Shown here: piece after piece, positions 44,047 through 55,872 of the stretch
Position numbering within the stretch: position 1 is the first letter of the stretch
Layout of the letters: the number at the start of each line of letters is the position of its first letter
Assembly: GCF_020564565.1 (NCBI RefSeq)
Contig: NZ_JAJCTD010000001.1
Span: forward strand, 930,001-994,000
Source of the DNA: Rhodobacter sp. Har01
GTDB lineage: Bacteria; Pseudomonadota; Alphaproteobacteria; Rhodobacterales; Rhodobacteraceae
Direction: 5' to 3'
Length of the DNA stretch: 64,000 bases
Notes under the pieces: generated by a model
Told to the model about the DNA's origin: nothing
The model's input: the letters and a program-made list of their open reading frames with translations, nothing else
Databases searched by the model: none
Position numbers and translations under genes: made by a program

Positions 44047-45258
44047 TCAGGGCGCTGACGGAAGCACAAAGACCTGTCCAGGATAGATCAGGTCCGGATC
44101 GCGGATCTTCTCGCGGTTCGCCTCGAAGACCTGGACGTAGAGGATGCCGTCGCCCCATTGCCCCTTGGCAATGGCCCAAAGCGTATTCCCGGGCTGCACC
44201 GTCACGCTGACCGGAGGCGGCGGGTCCAGCGCCCCCGGCGCCGGCTCGCCTCCGGCCACCGGGTCCAGCCCCGGCAATGCCGAGGCGGGCGAGGCGGTCT
44301 CGCTGCCCGGCACGGTCGCCGGGCTTTCCGCGGCCGACAGGCCCGCCGGTGGCACGGGCGGCGAAGCGACGGCCGCCACCGCGGCCAGCGCCTCTGGCGT
44401 TTCGCGGCGGAACGGCGTTTCGAACCGCGCGGTCACCTTGCCGGTCTGGTCCGTCTGATCGGCCCGCAAGGTGTAGGTGCCCGGCGCGATGCCGGCCAGA
44501 CTGACCTGCCACTGACCGCGCGCGGATACCGGCGCCTCGGACAGAAAGGCGGTGTCGAGATAGAGCCGCACCATCAGCCCCGGCTGCCCCGTTCCGCCGA
44601 TCTGCACGGCATCGCCAGACGCATAGGCGATTGTTTCGATGGTCACCGCCGCAACCGGCCCGCCTGGCGCCACCGCGGCCTTCGGCGGCTCGGACCGCAG
44701 CAGGCTTGCCCCTGCTTCGGTCACCTGCAGCGCCACGGCGGGCGGCGCGTCCGGGGTCGCCGGCCCCGGCACCGGCCCCAGCGCCACGATGCCCTTGGCC
44801 GCGACGGCACGCCCATCGGGCCGAACCTCGGCCAGCGTCAACACCGAAGCCGCGGGGTTCGGCGGCAACGTGGTCAGCAGGGCGAATTCGCCCGCCGCAT
44901 CGGCGGTGCCCGTGGCAACCACCTTGCCGTCCAGTTCCACCCGCACCTCTGCCCCCGGCGTGGCGGTGCCGGCGATCGTCGCCGTCCCGTCCGGTTCGAC
45001 CCGCCAGACCGCGATCTCGGGCCCGGCCTCATCCGCCGCACCCGCCGGCTGTGCTGGGGACGCTTCAGGCAGCGGAGCCGGTGCTTCCGCCGCTTGCTCC
45101 AGCCCCGCCGGCGGCGAGTCGGACCGCGAGACCGGCGGCGACGCAGGAGGAGACGCGGGCTCTGGTCCGGCCAGCTCCCAGAGCACGGCGGCCGCGCCGG
45201 CTGCCAGAACCAGACCTGCCGCCCCCCCTGCAAGGGCATTCGCGGCCCTGCCTGCCAT
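44047..45258 (-). CDS. LysM-domain envelope protein
   Basis: A 403-residue protein with one N-terminal transmembrane segment (about 8-27), a long Pro/Ala-rich region, two Ig-like beta segments (near 75-130 and 210-275; the motif [17 protein letters not shown] recalls bacterial Ig modules), another Pro-rich stretch and a C-terminal LysM domain ([16 protein letters not shown] to YPGQVFVLP). LysM should bind peptidoglycan in the periplasm. The start at 45258 follows GGGAGG. Similar proteins are common in Rhodobacteraceae; the function is not known. Confidence 0.82.
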   Translation of the reverse strand: MAGRAANALAGGAAGLVLAAGAAAVLWELAGPEPASPPASPPVSRSDSPPAGLEQAAEAPAPLPEASPAQPAGAADEAGPEIAVWRVEPDGTATIAGTATPGAEVRVELDGKVVATGTADAAGEFALLTTLPPNPAASVLTLAEVRPDGRAVAAKGIVALGPVPGPATPDAPPAVALQVTEAGASLLRSEPPKAAVAPGGPVAAVTIETIAYASGDAVQIGGTGQPGLMVRLYLDTAFLSEAPVSARGQWQVSLAGIAPGTYTLRADQTDQTGKVTARFETPFRRETPEALAAVAAVASPPVPPAGLSAAESPATVPGSETASPASALPGLDPVAGGEPAPGALDPPPPVSVTVQPGNTLWAIAKGQWGDGILYVQVFEANREKIRDPDLIYPGQVFVLPSAP

Positions 45259-45361
45259 CGTTTCCTCCCATCCGGGGCGTCGCTCTCCGCGCGCCCGCTT
45301 CCCTTCCCGATGGAAGCCCGATATCACCCGCTCAGGCAATCCTTTTCCCAAAAGGCGCCCC

Positions 45362-45931
45362 ATGTCTGTTCATTCCGTCTGCGTCTTCTGCGGCGCCCGC
45401 CCCGGCCGCAACCCGGCCCATGCCGTCGTCGCCCGCGCCACCGGCGCGATGCTCGCCCGCAACGGCTGGCGGCTGGTCTATGGCGCCGGCGACGTGGGCC
45501 TGATGGGCGAAGTGGCCCGTTCCGCGCAAGCCGAAGGCGCCGCCACCTTCGGGGTGATTCCGGTGCACCTGATGCGGGCCGAGGTCGGCAAGCGCGACCT
45601 GACCCGCTTCGTCGTCACCGAGGACATGCACGAACGCAAGAAGGTGATGTTCATGAACTCGGACGCCGTGGTGGTGCTGCCCGGCGGGGCGGGATCGCTG
45701 GACGAGTTTTTCGAAGTGCTGACCTGGGCGCAGATCGGCCTGCACCGCAAGCCGATCCTGCTGCTGGATGTCGAGGGCTACTGGCAGCCGCTGAACGCGC
45801 TGATCGACCACATCGTCGCCGAAGGCTTCGCTGATGCCTCGGTGCGCAGCCTCTACGCGACCGTTCCCGACGTGCCCACTCTGGAAACGGCGCTGAACGA
45901 CGTTCTGGGCCAGCCACCCGCGCCGGCCTGA
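45362..45931 (+). CDS. LOG-family nucleotide 5'-monophosphate phosphoribohydrolase
   Basis: A 189-residue Rossmann-like protein of the LOG family, which cleaves the N-glycosidic bond of nucleoside monophosphates; plant and some bacterial members release cytokinins. The signature is [13 protein letters not shown], preceded by [12 protein letters not shown] and HERKKVMF. The start at 45362 follows AAAAGG. Cytokinin release is not implied; housekeeping nucleotide turnover is equally likely. Its stop lies three bases from the stop of the convergent nnr gene. Confidence 0.85.
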   Translation: MSVHSVCVFCGARPGRNPAHAVVARATGAMLARNGWRLVYGAGDVGLMGEVARSAQAEGAATFGVIPVHLMRAEVGKRDLTRFVVTEDMHERKKVMFMNSDAVVVLPGGAGSLDEFFEVLTWAQIGLHRKPILLLDVEGYWQPLNALIDHIVAEGFADASVRSLYATVPDVPTLETALNDVLGQPPAPA

Positions 45932-45934
45932 AAG

Positions 45935-48122
<2,188 letters not shown>

Positions 48123-48132
48123 ACCGGGACCC

Positions 48133-48155
48133 CGAATTTTCGTCGAAAATTCGGA
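48133..48155 (+). promoter_or_regulatory. Hairpin between glnB and glnA
   Basis: CCGAATTTTCG (48133-48143) pairs perfectly with CGAAAATTCGG (48145-48155) around one central T. It lies in the 90-base glnB-glnA gap. It has no T-run and could reduce read-through or protect one part of the transcript, setting the PII to glutamine synthetase ratio. Confidence 0.5.
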
Positions 48156-48212
48156 CCCCCGCCCGAACCACCGGGGCCACGGCCCCAAACCGGAAACCAA
48201 CCGAAAGGCAGC

Positions 48213-49625
48213 ATGATGAGCGCAGTCGCGAAAGCTCTGAAACTGATCAAGGACGAGGAAGTCGAATACGTCGACATCCGCTTTACCGACCCGAAGGGCA
48301 AGCTCCAGCACGTCACGCTGGTCTCTGACCTGGTGGACGAGGACTTCTTCGAGGAAGGCTTCATGTTCGACGGCTCGTCGATCGCGGGCTGGAAGTCGAT
48401 CGACCAGTCCGACATGAAGCTGATCCCGGACGCGTCCTCGGTCTATATCGACCCGTTCTACGCCGAAAAGACCCTCTGCGTGCATTGCAACGTGGTCGAG
48501 CCCGACACCGGCGAGGCCTATTCGCGCTGCCCGCGCCAGACCGCGGTCAAGGCGGAAGCCTACCTCAAGGCCTCGGGTATCGGCGACACGGCCTACTTCG
48601 GGCCGGAAGCCGAATTCTTCATCTTCGACGACGTGCGCTATTCGGTGACGCCGTCCAAGGTGTCGTTCCAGATCGATGCCGAAGACGCGGCCTGGAACAC
48701 CGACGCGGCCTTCGAAGGCGGCAACCTGGCGCATCGCGCGGGCCACAAGGGCGGCTACTTCCCGGTGAACCCGATCGACGCGGCGCAGGACCTGCGGTCG
48801 GAAATGCTGTCGACGATGAAGCGCATGGGCATGCGCGTGGACAAGCATCACCACGAGGTCGCCACCGCCCAGCACGAGCTGGGGATGATCTTCGGCGGGC
48901 TGGTCGAACAGGCCGACAACATCCAGAAGTACAAGTACGTCATCCATAACGTCGCCCAGGCCTACGGCAAGACCGTGACCTTCATGCCCAAGCCGATGAA
49001 GGGCGACAACGGGTCGGGGATGCACGTCAACATGTCGATCTGGAAGAACGGCAAGCCGCTGTTCGCCGGCGACAAGTATGCCGACCTCAGCCAGGAGGCT
49101 CTGTACTTCATCGGCGGCATCCTCAAGCATGCCAAGGCGCTGAACGCGATCACCAACCCGGCGACCAACAGCTACAAGCGGCTGATTCCGGGCTTCGAGG
49201 CCCCCGTGCTGCGCGCCTACTCGGCCCGCAACCGCAGTGGCTGCGTCCGCATCCCGTGGACCGAATCGCCGAAGGCCAAGCGCGTGGAAGCCCGGTTCCC
49301 CGATCCGTCGGCCAACCCCTATCTGGCCTTCGCGGCGCTGATGATGGCCGGTCTCGACGGCATCAAGAACAAGATCGACCCGGGTCCGGCCTCGGACAAG
49401 GACCTGTACGACCTGCCGCCCGAGGAACTGGCCGAAATCCCCACCGTCTGCGGCTCGCTTCGCGAGGCGCTGGAGGAACTGGAAAAGGACCATGACTTCC
49501 TGCTGGCCGGCGACGTCTTCACCAAGGACCAACTGGAAGCCTACATCGGGCTGAAGTGGGAAGAGGTCTATGCCTTCGAGCATACCCCCCACCCGGTCGA
49601 GTACCAGATGTACTACTCCTGCTGA
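48213..49625 (+). CDS. glnA: Glutamine synthetase, type I
   Basis: A 470-residue glutamine synthetase, making glutamine from glutamate, ammonia and ATP. Seen are the N-terminal [11 protein letters not shown], the ATP-binding [23 protein letters not shown] segment and the adenylylation site near residue 400 (LYDLPPEE). It is therefore a GSI-beta enzyme regulated by GlnE together with GlnB. Two ATGs stand in tandem (48213, 48216) after GAAAGG; either may be used. A strong terminator follows. Confidence 0.97.
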   Translation: MMSAVAKALKLIKDEEVEYVDIRFTDPKGKLQHVTLVSDLVDEDFFEEGFMFDGSSIAGWKSIDQSDMKLIPDASSVYIDPFYAEKTLCVHCNVVEPDTGEAYSRCPRQTAVKAEAYLKASGIGDTAYFGPEAEFFIFDDVRYSVTPSKVSFQIDAEDAAWNTDAAFEGGNLAHRAGHKGGYFPVNPIDAAQDLRSEMLSTMKRMGMRVDKHHHEVATAQHELGMIFGGLVEQADNIQKYKYVIHNVAQAYGKTVTFMPKPMKGDNGSGMHVNMSIWKNGKPLFAGDKYADLSQEALYFIGGILKHAKALNAITNPATNSYKRLIPGFEAPVLRAYSARNRSGCVRIPWTESPKAKRVEARFPDPSANPYLAFAALMMAGLDGIKNKIDPGPASDKDLYDLPPEELAEIPTVCGSLREALEELEKDHDFLLAGDVFTKDQLEAYIGLKWEEVYAFEHTPHPVEYQMYYSC

Positions 49626-49649
49626 CACCGGCATCCCCGGTTCAAGGAC

Positions 49650-49685
49650 AAAGGCCGCCCCACCCGGGCGGCCTTTCGTCTTTGG
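49650..49685 (+). terminator. Rho-independent terminator of glnBA
   Basis: AAAGGCCGCCC (49650-49660) and GGGCGGCCTTT (49666-49676) pair perfectly around a five-base loop, followed by a T-rich tail (CGTCTTT). It begins 25 bases after the glnA stop. It is the most convincing terminator in the window. Confidence 0.85.
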
Positions 49686-49776
49686 CCACAATGCCAGGGT
49701 TCCGCCGCAATCGCGCCCCGGTTTCGCCGCGCCCGGCGCCCAGCTTCCACGGGATTGTTTCTGCCTGGTGAGGCCG

Positions 49777-50454
49777 ATGTCGCGCAACAGCAATGACAAC
49801 CGTCCGCAAATCTGGTCGGAAGGCCGCCAGCACCTGCCGCTGAACCCGCGCACCTTCGCGCTGGCCAGCGTCGGCTTTGCACGCGATGGCCTGGCCGGTC
49901 TGCTGGGCCGCTGCGCCGGCTCGGCCCGCGATTTTGGCGGCGCCGTCTTCGGCGGGCTCTGGCGCATCCCGGAAGACCGGCTGGGCCGCACCGGTCGCTA
50001 CCTGCCCTCGCACCGGCGCGTCGGCCAGGCGGTGACCGAAGGCGCGGCGCTGCTGGAACGGACCGCGCGCGTGGTCCGGCCAAACCCCGAGGCGGTGGCG
50101 CCGTCGATCTTTCACGCCGCCCCGCTGGCGCCGCGGCCGGTGCGCCGCCTGCCCCCTGCCGCCGAAGCCGCCCTGCGCAGCGAAGACCCTGCCGATGCTG
50201 AACTGGTGGCAATCCGCGCCCTGATGGATCCGGCGCCGGCCCTTTCTTTGCCCGAGGTGCCCTGCGTTGCCGACACGTCGACGGAGCCGGCGGTTGCGTC
50301 ACCGCCCGCGGGTGCCGGACGCCTTGCCCTGGTGCGCGATGCCTTTGCCAGCGCGCTTGGATATGGGCTTCTGGTCGTCGCCGTTCCCTATGGCGCCATC
50401 AAGGCTGGAATCGCCCATCTGAACGGCGAAGACCTGCGCAGACTGGTCGACTGA
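49777..50454 (+). CDS. Hypothetical protein with C-terminal membrane segment
   Basis: A 225-residue protein with a polar, Arg/Ala/Pro-rich body and one hydrophobic segment near residues 192-212 (YGLLVVAVPYGAIKAGIAHL). I recognise no domain. The start at 49777 (MSRNSNDN) follows GTGAGG; upstream in-frame sequence would run through the glnA terminator. Codon use is like the neighbours. The stop is six bases from that of the convergent flavoprotein gene. Confidence 0.65.
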   Translation: MSRNSNDNRPQIWSEGRQHLPLNPRTFALASVGFARDGLAGLLGRCAGSARDFGGAVFGGLWRIPEDRLGRTGRYLPSHRRVGQAVTEGAALLERTARVVRPNPEAVAPSIFHAAPLAPRPVRRLPPAAEAALRSEDPADAELVAIRALMDPAPALSLPEVPCVADTSTEPAVASPPAGAGRLALVRDAFASALGYGLLVVAVPYGAIKAGIAHLNGEDLRRLVD

Positions 50455-50460
50455 ACGCGC

Positions 50461-51069
50461 TCAGCGCAGCCTCCGGTCCAGTTCGGCCAGGGTGGCGCGA
50501 AGCCCGGCCTCGAACCGCTTCAGCCGGTCCGGCTCGACCGCTTCGGCCCGATGCAGCGCCCGCCAGATCACCCGCGCCCGCGGCGCACAGGGCCTAACGA
50601 TCCCCAGACGCAAAATGCGCTGCAACGGCCGCCGCATCACCAGGGTTTCCACCCACCAGGGCGCACCCATCGTGGTGACCGCCAGAACCGCCCGCAGCCC
50701 GTGCAGGCGCGGAATCATCGGGCCATACGCCGGCGCATGGTCATAGGCCAGGCCGGGCGCCCAGACCCGGTCGAACCAGCCTTTCAGGATGGCCGGAAAG
50801 CCGAACCACCAGGTCGGAAACACCAGGACAATCACTTCAGCCCAGGCCAACTCCTCCAGCTCTCTTGCAGCTTCACCGTGGAAGTCGCTGTAATAGCTTT
50901 CTCTTTCCGGCTTGCTCAGGTTCGGATCGAAGCCGCGCGCGTACAGATCGCAGTGCCGGACGTCCCAGCCGGCCGCACCAGCCTGAGCCGCGACCAGGGC
51001 TGCCAGCCGGGCAGCGAGACTGTGCGGCACCGGATGTGCCAGCACCACAAGACAGCGCAGCGCGCTCAC
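50461..51069 (-). CDS. NAD(P)H:quinone oxidoreductase-like flavoprotein
   Basis: A 202-residue flavodoxin-fold protein of the KefF/MdaB/NQO1 class. Supporting are the N-terminal LVVLAHPVPHSLAARL (phosphate loop), the DLYARGFDP stretch and VFPTWWFGFPAILKGWFDRV with the Trp/Phe flavin contacts. It likely reduces quinones by two electrons with FAD or FMN. A GTG at 51069, after GAGGCAGC, starts the protein exactly where homologues begin; no suitable ATG exists. The partner transporter of KefF-type proteins is absent. Confidence 0.8.
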   Translation of the reverse strand: MSALRCLVVLAHPVPHSLAARLAALVAAQAGAAGWDVRHCDLYARGFDPNLSKPERESYYSDFHGEAARELEELAWAEVIVLVFPTWWFGFPAILKGWFDRVWAPGLAYDHAPAYGPMIPRLHGLRAVLAVTTMGAPWWVETLVMRRPLQRILRLGIVRPCAPRARVIWRALHRAEAVEPDRLKRFEAGLRATLAELDRRLR

Positions 51070-51512
51070 GCCGCTGCCTCGCACAAGCCACCCCACCTCA
51101 CAGCCTGGCGCGACAAGCCTTGCGCCAGGCAGGCGTTGTGTGATCGGCGGGGGCAAAGGGCCTGCGGCTCTGTCATGGCCGCCAGCCTAGCCGGGCAGGC
51201 GCTAAAGGCAATCGCCCCTGCCATCCCGGTGGTGCGGCCCCACGCCACGAAACCGGGCCGCGACAACGAAAACAGGGCGCGGCGTCCGGCCCGGCCGGGA
51301 CCGGGACCGACGGCTCTGCGGGATCGCCGCCCGCGACCTTGCGCCACGTTCGGTCGATTTTGCGCGACGGCAGCGAAAATCCGAGGCAAAGATGAATCAT
51401 GGGGACGCAAGGACAGCGACCCCCGAACCGGCGGCCGGGCAGTACGGGCCGCCAGAGATGCTCTGGATCCCGCCCTGCCCAAGCGCCGCCCACGGCCCAT
51501 GGGAGGGACCAA
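51070..51512. other. Divergent intergenic region, 443 bases
   Basis: The gap between the flavoprotein gene (minus) and the EF-G-like gene (plus). One perfect 8-bp hairpin is visible: CCTGGCGC (51104-51111) with GCGCCAGG (51122-51129). Open frames through it continue into the neighbours in the wrong phase and lack start signals. I see no gene or RNA that I can support. Confidence 0.5.
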
Positions 51513-53540
51513 ATGAGCCACGATATCCACGGCACCCGATGCGCCGCGCTGGTCGGCGCGCATGGCAGCGGCAAGACCACGCTCTTCGAATCGCTGCTGC
51601 ATGCCGCCGGAATGACCGACCGGCGCGGGACCGTGAAAGACCGAACCACCGTCGGGGATGCCTCGCCCGAGGCGCGGGCGCGCGGCATCTCGACCGAGAT
51701 GACCCTCGCCAACTGCCGCTTCATGGACGAGGATTGGACCCTGATCGACTGTCCCGGCTCGGTGGAATTGCTCACCGATACCCGAAGCGCGATGAGCATC
51801 GCCGATATTGTCGTCGTCGTCGCCGACCCCTTCCCGGAACGCGCCGTGGCGGTCTCGCCGCTGTTGCGGTTCCTGGATGACCGACGCATCCCGCATGTGA
51901 TCTTCATCAACCGGCTTGACGTGCCAGAGGCGCATGTCCGCGCCACCTTCCACGCCCTGCAGGCGCTGTCCGACCGGCCGCTTGCCCTGCGCGAGATTCC
52001 GCTGCGCGACGCCAGCGGTCAGGTCACCGGCATGGTCGATCTGGTCAGCGAACGCGCCTGGCGCTGGAACCCTCACAAGCCCTCGGACCTGATCCCGCTG
52101 CCCGAGGCCGTGAAGGCCGACGAAAGCGTCGAACGCAGCGGCCTGCTCGAGGCGCTGGCCGATTTCGACGACCGCATCATGGAGCAGGTCCTGGACGATA
52201 TGACCCCTGCGCCTCAGGAGATCTACGCCTCGCTCGCCCGCGATCTGGAGCAGGACCTGGTGGTCCCGGTTTTCTTCGGCGCGGCCGAGTTCGAGAACGG
52301 CGTCCGCCGGTTGTGGAAAGCGCTGCGCCACGACTGCCCGGCCCCGGCGGTCACCGCCGCCCGGCTGGGCCTGTCCGACGGCACCGGCCCGATGGCGCAG
52401 GTCATCAAGACGTTCCAGTCCGGCCAGGCCGGGCGCGCGGCCTTTGCCCGCGTCTGGCGCGGCGAGGTCAAGGACGGGCTAACCCTCGGTCATGATCGCG
52501 TTGGCTCGGTTTCCTCTGCGTTGGGCCGCAAGTTCACCCCCAAGGGCCATGCCGGCCCCGGCGAGATCGTCGTCCTGGGCCGCATGTCCACCGTCAAGGC
52601 CGGCGAGGTGCTGACCGAAGGGGCGGCCCAAGCCAGCGACTGGCCGGAACCGCCCGCGCCGCTGGCGGCCATCGCGATCCGGGCCGAGCATCCGGCCGAC
52701 GAGGCGAAGCTGTCGACCGCCCTGTCGCGTCTCTTCGACGAAGATCCCGCCTTGTCCACCCATTGGGCGGCCGATACCGGCGAGACCCACCTGCGCGGCC
52801 AGGGCGACATTCACCTGCAGATCGCGCTGTCTCGGCTGAAGGCCGAGGCCGGGCTTTCGGTCAAGACGGCCAAGCCGACCGTTTCCTACCGGGAAACGAT
52901 CAGCAAGAGCGCGACGTTCCATTCGCGGCACAAGAAACAATCCGGCGGGCACGGCGAATTCGCCGACATCCATGTCGAGATTGCGCCGCGCGGCCGGGGC
53001 GAGGGCTTCCAGTTCTCGGACAAGATCACCGGCGGCGTGGTGCCAAAGCAGTACATCCCGGCGGTGCAGAAGGGCGTGGAGACCGCGCTTGACCGCGGGC
53101 CGCTGGGGTTCCCGGTGGTCGATGTGGGCGTGGTGCTGACCGATGGCAGCTATCACACCGTCGACAGCTCCGACTTCGCCTTCCAGAAGGCCGGCGCCAA
53201 GGCGATGCAGGAAGCCATGCCCACCTGCGGACCGGTGCTGCTGGAGCCGGTGATGGAGGTCATCATCTCGGTGCCCTCCGATTTCACCCCGCGCGCCCAG
53301 CGCATCGTCACCGCCCGGCGCGGCCAGCTGCTGGGCTTTGACACCAAGACCGGCTGGAAGGGCTGGGACGAGGTCTCGGCCCTGATCCCCGAAGGCGAGT
53401 TGGACGGGCTGATCACCGAACTGCGCTCGCAGACCCTTGGTGTCGGCTTCTACACCGCCGGCTTCGACCATCTGGAGCTTCTGGCGGGCCGCGAGGCCGA
53501 TCAGGTGATCGCCGCCCGGGCCGAGGCGCTGAAGGGCTGA
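51513..53540 (+). CDS. Elongation factor G-like GTPase
   Basis: A 675-residue translational-GTPase paralogue with the EF-G domain order. The G1 loop is GAHGSGKTT (residues 15-23) and the G4 motif is NRLD. The G3 motif reads DCPGS (79-83) where EF-G has DTPGH, so the catalytic His is replaced by Ser83. Domain IV has SGGHGEFADIHVEI. It resembles the EF-G2/EF-G-like group, which is separate from the true fusA in the str operon. The ribosome step it serves, if any, is unknown. The start at 51513 follows GGGAGGGA. Confidence 0.82.
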   Translation: MSHDIHGTRCAALVGAHGSGKTTLFESLLHAAGMTDRRGTVKDRTTVGDASPEARARGISTEMTLANCRFMDEDWTLIDCPGSVELLTDTRSAMSIADIVVVVADPFPERAVAVSPLLRFLDDRRIPHVIFINRLDVPEAHVRATFHALQALSDRPLALREIPLRDASGQVTGMVDLVSERAWRWNPHKPSDLIPLPEAVKADESVERSGLLEALADFDDRIMEQVLDDMTPAPQEIYASLARDLEQDLVVPVFFGAAEFENGVRRLWKALRHDCPAPAVTAARLGLSDGTGPMAQVIKTFQSGQAGRAAFARVWRGEVKDGLTLGHDRVGSVSSALGRKFTPKGHAGPGEIVVLGRMSTVKAGEVLTEGAAQASDWPEPPAPLAAIAIRAEHPADEAKLSTALSRLFDEDPALSTHWAADTGETHLRGQGDIHLQIALSRLKAEAGLSVKTAKPTVSYRETISKSATFHSRHKKQSGGHGEFADIHVEIAPRGRGEGFQFSDKITGGVVPKQYIPAVQKGVETALDRGPLGFPVVDVGVVLTDGSYHTVDSSDFAFQKAGAKAMQEAMPTCGPVLLEPVMEVIISVPSDFTPRAQRIVTARRGQLLGFDTKTGWKGWDEVSALIPEGELDGLITELRSQTLGVGFYTAGFDHLELLAGREADQVIAARAEALKG

Positions 53541-53635
53541 TGCCCTTGCCGGAAGGCGACATGCCCCGTCGCCTTCCGGCATGACTTCGCGGCCCTTCCG
53601 GACCAGCCTTCGGGCTGACCCGGGGGAGGCCAGCC

Positions 53636-54973
53636 ATGACCGACTACCACCGCGACCGCCGCAAGATCGACCCCAGCCGCGGCGCGCAGTTGGGCGACGG
53701 CAGCCCGAACGACAACGACCGGGTCGAGATCGGCCCGACGCAACTGGCCTTTCGCGAATGGCAGGCGGCCGGGCTGACCCCGCCGAACCTTGAGGCGATG
53801 CGCAGCTACCGCTGGCGGCGGCTAACCAAGGCGCTGGTCGACCGCGACTATGGCGGGCTTTTGATGTTCGACCCCCTGAACATCCGCTACGCCACCGACA
53901 CCACCAACATGCAGCTTTGGAACACCCACAACCCGTTCCGCGCCTGCCTGTTGTGCGCCGACGGGCACATGGTGATGTGGGAATACAAGAACGCGCCGTT
54001 CCTTGTGGAGTTCAACCCGCTGGTCAGGGAACTCCGCTCGGGCGCGACCTTCTTCTACAATTCCACCGGCGACCGCGGCGAGGCTTCGGCCCGCGCCTTC
54101 GCAGCCCAGGTGGATGAGGTGATGCGCGCCCACGCCGGCGCCAACCGCCGCCTGGCGGTGGACAAGATCATGGTCCACGGGCTGCGGGCGCTGGAAAGCG
54201 CCGGCTTCACCGTCGAGGAAGGCGAGGAAGTCACCGAACGCACGCGAGCGATCAAGGGGCCGGACGAGATTCTGGCAATGCGCTGCGCCCATCACGCCTG
54301 CGAGGCCGGCATTGCCGAGATGGAGGCCTTCACCCGAGAAAACGTGCCCAAGGGCAACGTCAGCGAAGATGCGATCTGGGCCGAGTTGCACGCCGCCAAC
54401 ATCCGCCGCGGCGGCGAATGGATCGAGACCCGGCTGCTGGCGTCAGGCCCGCGCACCAACCCCTGGTTTCAGGAATGCGGCCCGCGCATCGTGCAGCCCG
54501 AGGAAATCGTCGCCTTCGACACCGACCTGATTGGCGCCTACGGCATCTGCATCGACATCAGCCGCACCTGGTGGGTGGGCGAGACGCGGCCCTCGAACGC
54601 GATGATCAGCGCCTTTCACCACGCACTAGACCACATCCGCGACCATCAGGCCCGGCTGCGCCCCGGTGTCAGCATCAAGGAACTGGTCTTCGGCGGCCAC
54701 CAATTGGCGCCGGAATACTGGGCGCAGAAATACGCCTGCAAGATGCACGGCGTGGGGCTGTGCGACGAGTGGCCCTATGTGCACTACCCCGACGGCTGGA
54801 TTCCGGGCGCTTTCGATGCGGTGCTGGAACCCGGCATGGTGCTTTGCGTCGAGGCGCTGGTCAGCCCCGAGGGCGGCGATTTCTCGATCAAGCTCGAGGA
54901 CCAGGTGCTGATCACCGAAACCGGCGCCGAGAACCTGACCCGCTACCCGTTCGACCCGCGCCTCCTGGGCTGA
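53636..54973 (+). CDS. dddP: DMSP lyase DddP (M24 metallopeptidase fold)
   Basis: A 445-residue protein of the M24 peptidase fold that matches roseobacter DddP, which splits dimethylsulfoniopropionate into dimethyl sulfide and acrylate. The metal ligands fall at the same positions reported for the Ruegeria enzyme: Asp295, Asp297 and Asp307 (FDTDLIGAYGICIDISR), His371 (MHGVGLCDEWP), Glu406 (CVEALV) and Glu421 (KLEDQVL), with Asp377 at the catalytic position. The N-terminus (DRRKIDPSRGAQLGDGSPND) is also DddP-like. No acrylate-utilisation genes adjoin it. A peptidase role is unlikely. Confidence 0.88.
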   Translation: MTDYHRDRRKIDPSRGAQLGDGSPNDNDRVEIGPTQLAFREWQAAGLTPPNLEAMRSYRWRRLTKALVDRDYGGLLMFDPLNIRYATDTTNMQLWNTHNPFRACLLCADGHMVMWEYKNAPFLVEFNPLVRELRSGATFFYNSTGDRGEASARAFAAQVDEVMRAHAGANRRLAVDKIMVHGLRALESAGFTVEEGEEVTERTRAIKGPDEILAMRCAHHACEAGIAEMEAFTRENVPKGNVSEDAIWAELHAANIRRGGEWIETRLLASGPRTNPWFQECGPRIVQPEEIVAFDTDLIGAYGICIDISRTWWVGETRPSNAMISAFHHALDHIRDHQARLRPGVSIKELVFGGHQLAPEYWAQKYACKMHGVGLCDEWPYVHYPDGWIPGAFDAVLEPGMVLCVEALVSPEGGDFSIKLEDQVLITETGAENLTRYPFDPRLLG

Positions 54974-55008
54974 CACCGGCCAAGGACGCCGGAAATCGGC
55001 TTTGCCGC

Positions 55009-55872
55009 CTATAGCGAGACTTCGGCCAGCAGACCCCGGTGGTCCGACCCCAGCGTCTCGCGCGGTTCGACCTGCCCGCCGCCGGGGGAAAATACATGGT
55101 CGATGGGCAGTTCGGCCCAGCGGGCCAGGCCGACATAGGTGTTCAGGACCCTGCCGGCCGGAACGACGCGGCTCGCCGCCATCATCCGGCCCAAGCTGAC
55201 CGACCAGCGCACCATGTTGAAATCGCCCGCCATCACCACCGGCCCGTCCAGGCCTTCCAGCACCGGCACAAGCGCATCAACCTGCGCCGGTTGCCGGTGC
55301 GGCCAGGGCCAGTGCAGGTGGATCGAGACCAGCCAGAGCGGTCCCTCCGGGCCCTGCACCTGCATCGCCGCCAGGCCTTCGGCGCAAACCGTCCGTCCGG
55401 GAATCGGAGCCAGGCGCGTGGCGATGGCGGTGCCGCCCACCGCCGAGAACGGACAGGTGTCCTGGTGCGGCAGAACATCGGACAGCGCGGCCAGCAGCAG
55501 CTCGTTCGCCGACGACACTTCCTGCAGGGTCAGAACATCCGGCGCTGCGGCGCGGACATCTGCCTCAAGGCCTGCCAGATCATCGTTCCGGAACAGCATG
55601 TTCTTCTGATAGACCCGCAACGCACCCGCCGATCCCTCGGCCAGCGAAGCGCCGATCAGCGGCCCGCCGGCAAAGGCGGCCAGCGCCAGCCCGGCCAGGC
55701 CCGCCGCCCGGGCGCGCAAGGCCAGCGCCAGGGCCGCGGCAAAGGTCAGGACGACGGCCCCTTGCGGACGAAACACCGCGAAGGAATCGCCCGCCGGGTG
55801 CAGGGTCCCCAGATAGCCCGCAAGCACCGGCACGGCGGCCAGGACCACGATCAGGGCGGCGGCACGCCTCAT
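55009..55872 (-). CDS. Membrane-anchored endonuclease/exonuclease/phosphatase-family protein
   Basis: A 287-residue protein with two or three hydrophobic segments in the first 85 residues and an EEP-fold domain behind them. Catalytic-type motifs are TLQEV (metal Glu), SIHLHWPWPHR, MAGDFNM (Asp and Asn) and the terminal GSDHRGLLAEV (Asp-His pair). Such proteins hydrolyse phosphodiesters or phospholipids; the substrate is not known. The start overlaps the stop of the TetR gene by four bases, so they form an operon. Confidence 0.78.
   Translation of the reverse strand: MRRAAALIVVLAAVPVLAGYLGTLHPAGDSFAVFRPQGAVVLTFAAALALALRARAAGLAGLALAAFAGGPLIGASLAEGSAGALRVYQKNMLFRNDDLAGLEADVRAAAPDVLTLQEVSSANELLLAALSDVLPHQDTCPFSAVGGTAIATRLAPIPGRTVCAEGLAAMQVQGPEGPLWLVSIHLHWPWPHRQPAQVDALVPVLEGLDGPVVMAGDFNMVRWSVSLGRMMAASRVVPAGRVLNTYVGLARWAELPIDHVFSPGGGQVEPRETLGSDHRGLLAEVSL

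Noticed and set aside
45932..45934. Very short or zero gaps between convergent stops (here, at 50455-50460 and at 62273/62274)
   Set aside because: Remarkable for compactness but common in dense alphaproteobacterial genomes; no extra structure was seen that would need another explanation.
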